From assembly GCF_001039475.1 (NCBI RefSeq), contig NZ_LELK01000004.1, forward strand, positions 232,612 through 296,611: 64,000 bases of DNA. Reading direction: 5' to 3'. Position 1 is the first letter of the stretch; each line of letters starts with the position of its first letter. Positions 61,011 to 64,000 of the stretch are shown piece by piece. Source of the stretch: Guptibacillus hwajinpoensis. Its GTDB lineage: Bacteria > Bacillota > Bacilli > Bacillales > Guptibacillaceae. Made by a program: the position numbers and the translations under genes. Under the pieces are notes generated by a model. It was not told the DNA's origin, searched no databases, and was given only the letters and a program-made list of their open reading frames with translations.

Positions 61011-62855
61011 GTGGACTACGTTTTTCTTATACCGATATTGCCACTTCTATCGTTTCTCATCATTCTGTTCACCAAGCCCATTTACAAAAAAGCGGGACTT
61101 GTCGGCACCACCCTCACTGGAGCTGCATTCCTTTGTTCGCTTGTTGTCTTGTTTAGTCATTTTGCTCAAGGCAATTATTTAGTTGAGGCGAATTGGTTCT
61201 CAATTGATACGGTCATGATTTCGGTTGGTCTTGAAGTAAATCCGCTTAATGCTCTTATGCTCGTGATCGTCACGCTTGTCAGTTTTCTCGTACATATGTA
61301 TTCGATGGGCTATATGGCGAATGATGAGCGGTATGCAACATTTTTCAGCTATCTAGGACTTTTTACTTTCTCGATGACTGGACTTGTTCTTTCGCCAAAT
61401 CTTCTACAGCTGTATATGTTTTGGGAATTAGTAGGCGTTTGTTCTTTCCTTCTAGTTGGTTTTTATTTCTATAAACCTGAAGCGAGAGCAGCTGCCAAAA
61501 AGGCATTTATTATGACCCGAATTGGAGATGTTGGACTGCTTGTTGCGATTTTTCTCTTGTTCTGGCAAACCGGTAGCTTTGAATTAGACGTGATTTTTCA
61601 AGCGGCACAAGCAGGGGATATCGCTCCATCACTCTTAACACTTATCGCTATTCTGATTTTTGTTGGTGCTGTTGGGAAATCAGGGCAGTTTCCACTTCAT
61701 ACCTGGCTTCCTGATGCGATGGAAGGTCCTACACCTGTATCTGCTCTCATCCATGCAGCGACGATGGTTGCGGCAGGCGTATACCTCGTCGCCGTCACTT
61801 ATCCGCTTTTCTCAGCTTCTGAAGTTGCGATGACAACAGTCGCTGTAACAGGAGGTTTTACAGCGATCTTTGCAGCGACAATTGCCCTTGCAGAGACCGA
61901 TATGAAACGGATTCTCGCATACTCAACGATCAGCCAGCTTGGGTACATGATGCTAGCACTTGGCGCTGCAGGATACACGGCGGGAGTCTTTCATCTCACA
62001 ACGCACGCGTTCTTCAAAGCACTGCTTTTCCTTGCAGCGGGTAGTGTCATTCACGCTGTTCATGAGCAGAACATCTTTAAAATGGGCGGACTGAGTAAGA
62101 AATTACCAAAAACTGCTGCCTTATTTTTAATTGGCAGTCTATCCATATCTGGTTTTCCACTACTAGCTGGTTTTTTTAGCAAAGACGAAATTCTTGCCAC
62201 AACTTACGGAGATGGTCGATACGTTTTGTTTGTAATCGGTCTTCTTACCGCTTTTCTAACGGCGCTCTATATGTTCCGTCTCTATTTCCTTGTTTTTTTA
62301 GGAAACCGTTCGACTGAAGCGCGTGAAGCACCGAGCGTGATGCTCATTCCTATGATGGTTCTAGGAGTACTTGCTGTTGTTGGAGGCTACATTCAAACGA
62401 ATTGGTTTGGAACCTTCCTTGGTGACTGGCTTGAAACGACGCCATATACAATTGCATTCGTTCATCCTGAAGCACCATTCTGGATCCCATTAGTAGCGAG
62501 TCTTCTTGCAATTGGAGGCATAGCCGTCGCATGGTTGGTGTATGGTAGGAAAACTTCTATTGAGGAATCCAATGAGCGAAATGGGCTTCACACTCTTCTT
62601 TACCGTAAGTATTACGTGGATGAACTGTATCAAGGTCTTTTTGTAAGAGGTAGCCGAGTGGTTGCTTACTTTTGGATGTATGTGGATCGGTTCATTATTG
62701 AAGGAGGAGCGGCTGCCGTAACTTACGCAGTTAAACGATTTGGGCAAGCTGGAGTTAAGCTTCAGTCCGGTCAAGTGCAGACATATAGTACGGTTGCCTT
62801 CTCGGGTCTAGTCGTTGTGCTTCTTTTAATTGCCGTATTAGGGGGGTACTTCTAA
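61011..62855 (+). CDS. nuoL: NADH-quinone oxidoreductase subunit L
   Basis: Largest antiporter-like proton-pumping subunit, 614 residues with about 16 helices and the long lateral helix at the C-terminal end. Key residues visible: the Glu in MFWELVGVCSFLLVGF near 144, the Lys in GAVGKSGQFPLHTWLPDAMEGPTPVSALIHAATMVAAG near 223, and HAFFKALLFL near 330. GTG start after GAAGGGGGC. Overlaps nuoM by one base. Confidence 0.97.
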   Translation: MDYVFLIPILPLLSFLIILFTKPIYKKAGLVGTTLTGAAFLCSLVVLFSHFAQGNYLVEANWFSIDTVMISVGLEVNPLNALMLVIVTLVSFLVHMYSMGYMANDERYATFFSYLGLFTFSMTGLVLSPNLLQLYMFWELVGVCSFLLVGFYFYKPEARAAAKKAFIMTRIGDVGLLVAIFLLFWQTGSFELDVIFQAAQAGDIAPSLLTLIAILIFVGAVGKSGQFPLHTWLPDAMEGPTPVSALIHAATMVAAGVYLVAVTYPLFSASEVAMTTVAVTGGFTAIFAATIALAETDMKRILAYSTISQLGYMMLALGAAGYTAGVFHLTTHAFFKALLFLAAGSVIHAVHEQNIFKMGGLSKKLPKTAALFLIGSLSISGFPLLAGFFSKDEILATTYGDGRYVLFVIGLLTAFLTALYMFRLYFLVFLGNRSTEAREAPSVMLIPMMVLGVLAVVGGYIQTNWFGTFLGDWLETTPYTIAFVHPEAPFWIPLVASLLAIGGIAVAWLVYGRKTSIEESNERNGLHTLLYRKYYVDELYQGLFVRGSRVVAYFWMYVDRFIIEGGAAAVTYAVKRFGQAGVKLQSGQVQTYSTVAFSGLVVVLLLIAVLGGYF

Positions 62856-64000
62856 TGAATGAATCTTTTCTATTAACGATCCTCATTCTCTCCCCATTAT
62901 TAGGGATTGTACTACTAAGTGTGATGCCCGGTAATCACCGTTTTATTAATTACATGGGCGTGCTTGGAACGGTTCTACCGCTTGTTCTCACATTGATTGT
63001 CTTTTCCTTGTTTGATCGGACGGTCTCAGGTGTGCAGTTCGTCGAGTACCGCCAATGGTTCGAACTCATGACATCCATTAGTCCAAATGAGCCATACACC
63101 GTTGCGTATGATCTTGGGGTGACAGGACTTTCTGTCTTGTTTCTTATGCTAGCTTCACTAATCACCTTTCTAGCATCCCTGACAGCGCTTCGGTTAAAAG
63201 AAAGCGCAAAAGGCTTCTACATTCTGTTCTTACTTCTTGAGCTTGGATTGCTCGGTGTTTTTGTTAGCGAAAATTTATTTCTCTTCTTCTTGTTTTTCGA
63301 AATAACGCTTGTATCGATGTTTCTACTCGTTGGAAAGTGGGGCGGGTTTAATCGAGAAAAAGCTGCCTTTTCTTTCATGATCTACAATGGTATCGGATCC
63401 ATTCTCCTTCTCATTGTGATCATTGTTCTCTTTGTTGAAATGAAAACAACCAACATCACAGAATTAACAATGCTTCTAAAAGAAACCGATTCGCTTGAGT
63501 TTCTTTCAGGTGACACAAGGACATGGCTATTCGTTCTATTACTCATCGCATTCGGTATTAAGCTTCCAATCGTTCCTTTTCACACATGGATGGTGCGGGT
63601 TCATGTGGAAGCACCCATTGCAGTGGTTATGATCCATGCAGGCGTTTTATTAAAAATAGGGGCTTATGGGTTACTTCGATTTGGAGTAGGGTTCTTCCCC
63701 CAGCAGTTGAAGGATATGGCCGTTGTTCTAGCGATCCTTGGAGTTATCAATCTCCTGTATGGTGCTTTCATTGCGCTTGTTCAAACCGAGCTAAGATCCG
63801 TGCTTGCCTACTCATCGATTTCACATATGGGCATTGTGCTGTTAGGCGTTGCTTCCTTTAACACGGCTGGGCTACAGGGAGCAGTATTCCAGACCATTTC
63901 ACACGGCTTGATTGCGGCGCTTCTCTTCTTGCTTGTCGGCGTGATCGTGGATCGCTTTCATACTACAAAGCTTGAAGAGCTTGGTGGAGTGGCGAGTCAG
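62855..64000 (+). CDS. nuoM: NADH-quinone oxidoreductase subunit M (partial, runs off the window)
   Basis: The first 382 codons of NuoM, an antiporter-like pump subunit, open to the window edge. It has FFEITLVSMFLLVGKWGG near 148 with the conserved Glu, FGIKLPIVPFHTWMVRVHVEAPIAVVMIHAGVLLKIGAYG near 232 with the pump Lys, and AYSSISHMGIVLLG near 310. The start overlaps the nuoL stop (TAATG). nuoN is expected next. Confidence 0.96.
   Translation, partial: MNESFLLTILILSPLLGIVLLSVMPGNHRFINYMGVLGTVLPLVLTLIVFSLFDRTVSGVQFVEYRQWFELMTSISPNEPYTVAYDLGVTGLSVLFLMLASLITFLASLTALRLKESAKGFYILFLLLELGLLGVFVSENLFLFFLFFEITLVSMFLLVGKWGGFNREKAAFSFMIYNGIGSILLLIVIIVLFVEMKTTNITELTMLLKETDSLEFLSGDTRTWLFVLLLIAFGIKLPIVPFHTWMVRVHVEAPIAVVMIHAGVLLKIGAYGLLRFGVGFFPQQLKDMAVVLAILGVINLLYGAFIALVQTELRSVLAYSSISHMGIVLLGVASFNTAGLQGAVFQTISHGLIAALLFLLVGVIVDRFHTTKLEELGGVASQ

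Overview
The window comes from a chromosome of a spore-forming member of the Bacillaceae (Bacillales). The gene order is the B. subtilis-type block speE-speB, ywiB-argS, rpoE-pyrG-ywjG-spo0F-fba-tal-murA-glpX-rho-rpmE-tdk, prfA-prmC-spoIIR-ywlB-ywlC-mntP, ywlE-rpiB-ywlG-glyA-upp and atpZIBEFHAGDC, followed by a nuoA-M complex I operon that B. subtilis itself lacks. spo0F and spoIIR indicate endospore formation. TTG and GTG starts with strong Shine-Dalgarno sites are common. The genus cannot be fixed from sequence alone; the ATP synthase c subunit has the neutralophile type of motif rather than the extreme-alkaliphile one.

Layout. 0.3-2 kb: polyamine synthesis. 2.3-4.4 kb: ywiB-argS. 4.5-7.7 kb: a XapX protein, an alpha/beta hydrolase, and uvsE and a cardiolipin synthase on the minus strand. 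7.9-19.6 kb: a fatty-acid/branched-chain acyl-CoA operon (fadF-like electron carrier, thiolase, 3-hydroxyacyl-CoA dehydrogenase, two acyl-CoA dehydrogenases, meaB, a FadR-like TetR repressor, icmF). Its two upstream regions both carry a TetR-type palindrome followed by a cre-like site. 20-32 kb: housekeeping and central-carbon genes. 32-43 kb: a small lipoprotein, a CoA-disulfide reductase-like enzyme, translation termination, spoIIR, threonylcarbamoylation, Mn efflux, HflKC, and an arginine-phosphatase-like YwlE with an insert. 43-46 kb: glyA and upp. 46.7-54 kb: the F1Fo ATP synthase operon. 54.3-55.4 kb: DUF1697 and DUF1722 genes. 55.5-64 kb: complex I genes nuoABCDHIJKLM with no NADH module; nuoM runs off the window.

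The genes themselves are mostly orthologous core genes; the unusual material lies between them. (1) A non-coding element at 31046-31188 folds on paper into an almost gap-free four-way cloverleaf of long perfect helices. (2) About a dozen copies of a GC-rich hairpin element occur; several sit inside a MITE with GGCT(C/T) inverted ends, and two of these have perfect 8-bp target duplications, which suggests ISL3-type mobilisation. (3) A second hairpin repeat family shows compensatory base changes between copies. (4) A 20-bp-period direct repeat lies between two acyl-CoA dehydrogenase genes. (5) A DnaA-box cluster lies upstream of and inside ywlC. (6) Intercistronic hairpins occur in the atp operon. 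No rRNA, tRNA, CRISPR array, prophage or transposase gene was seen.
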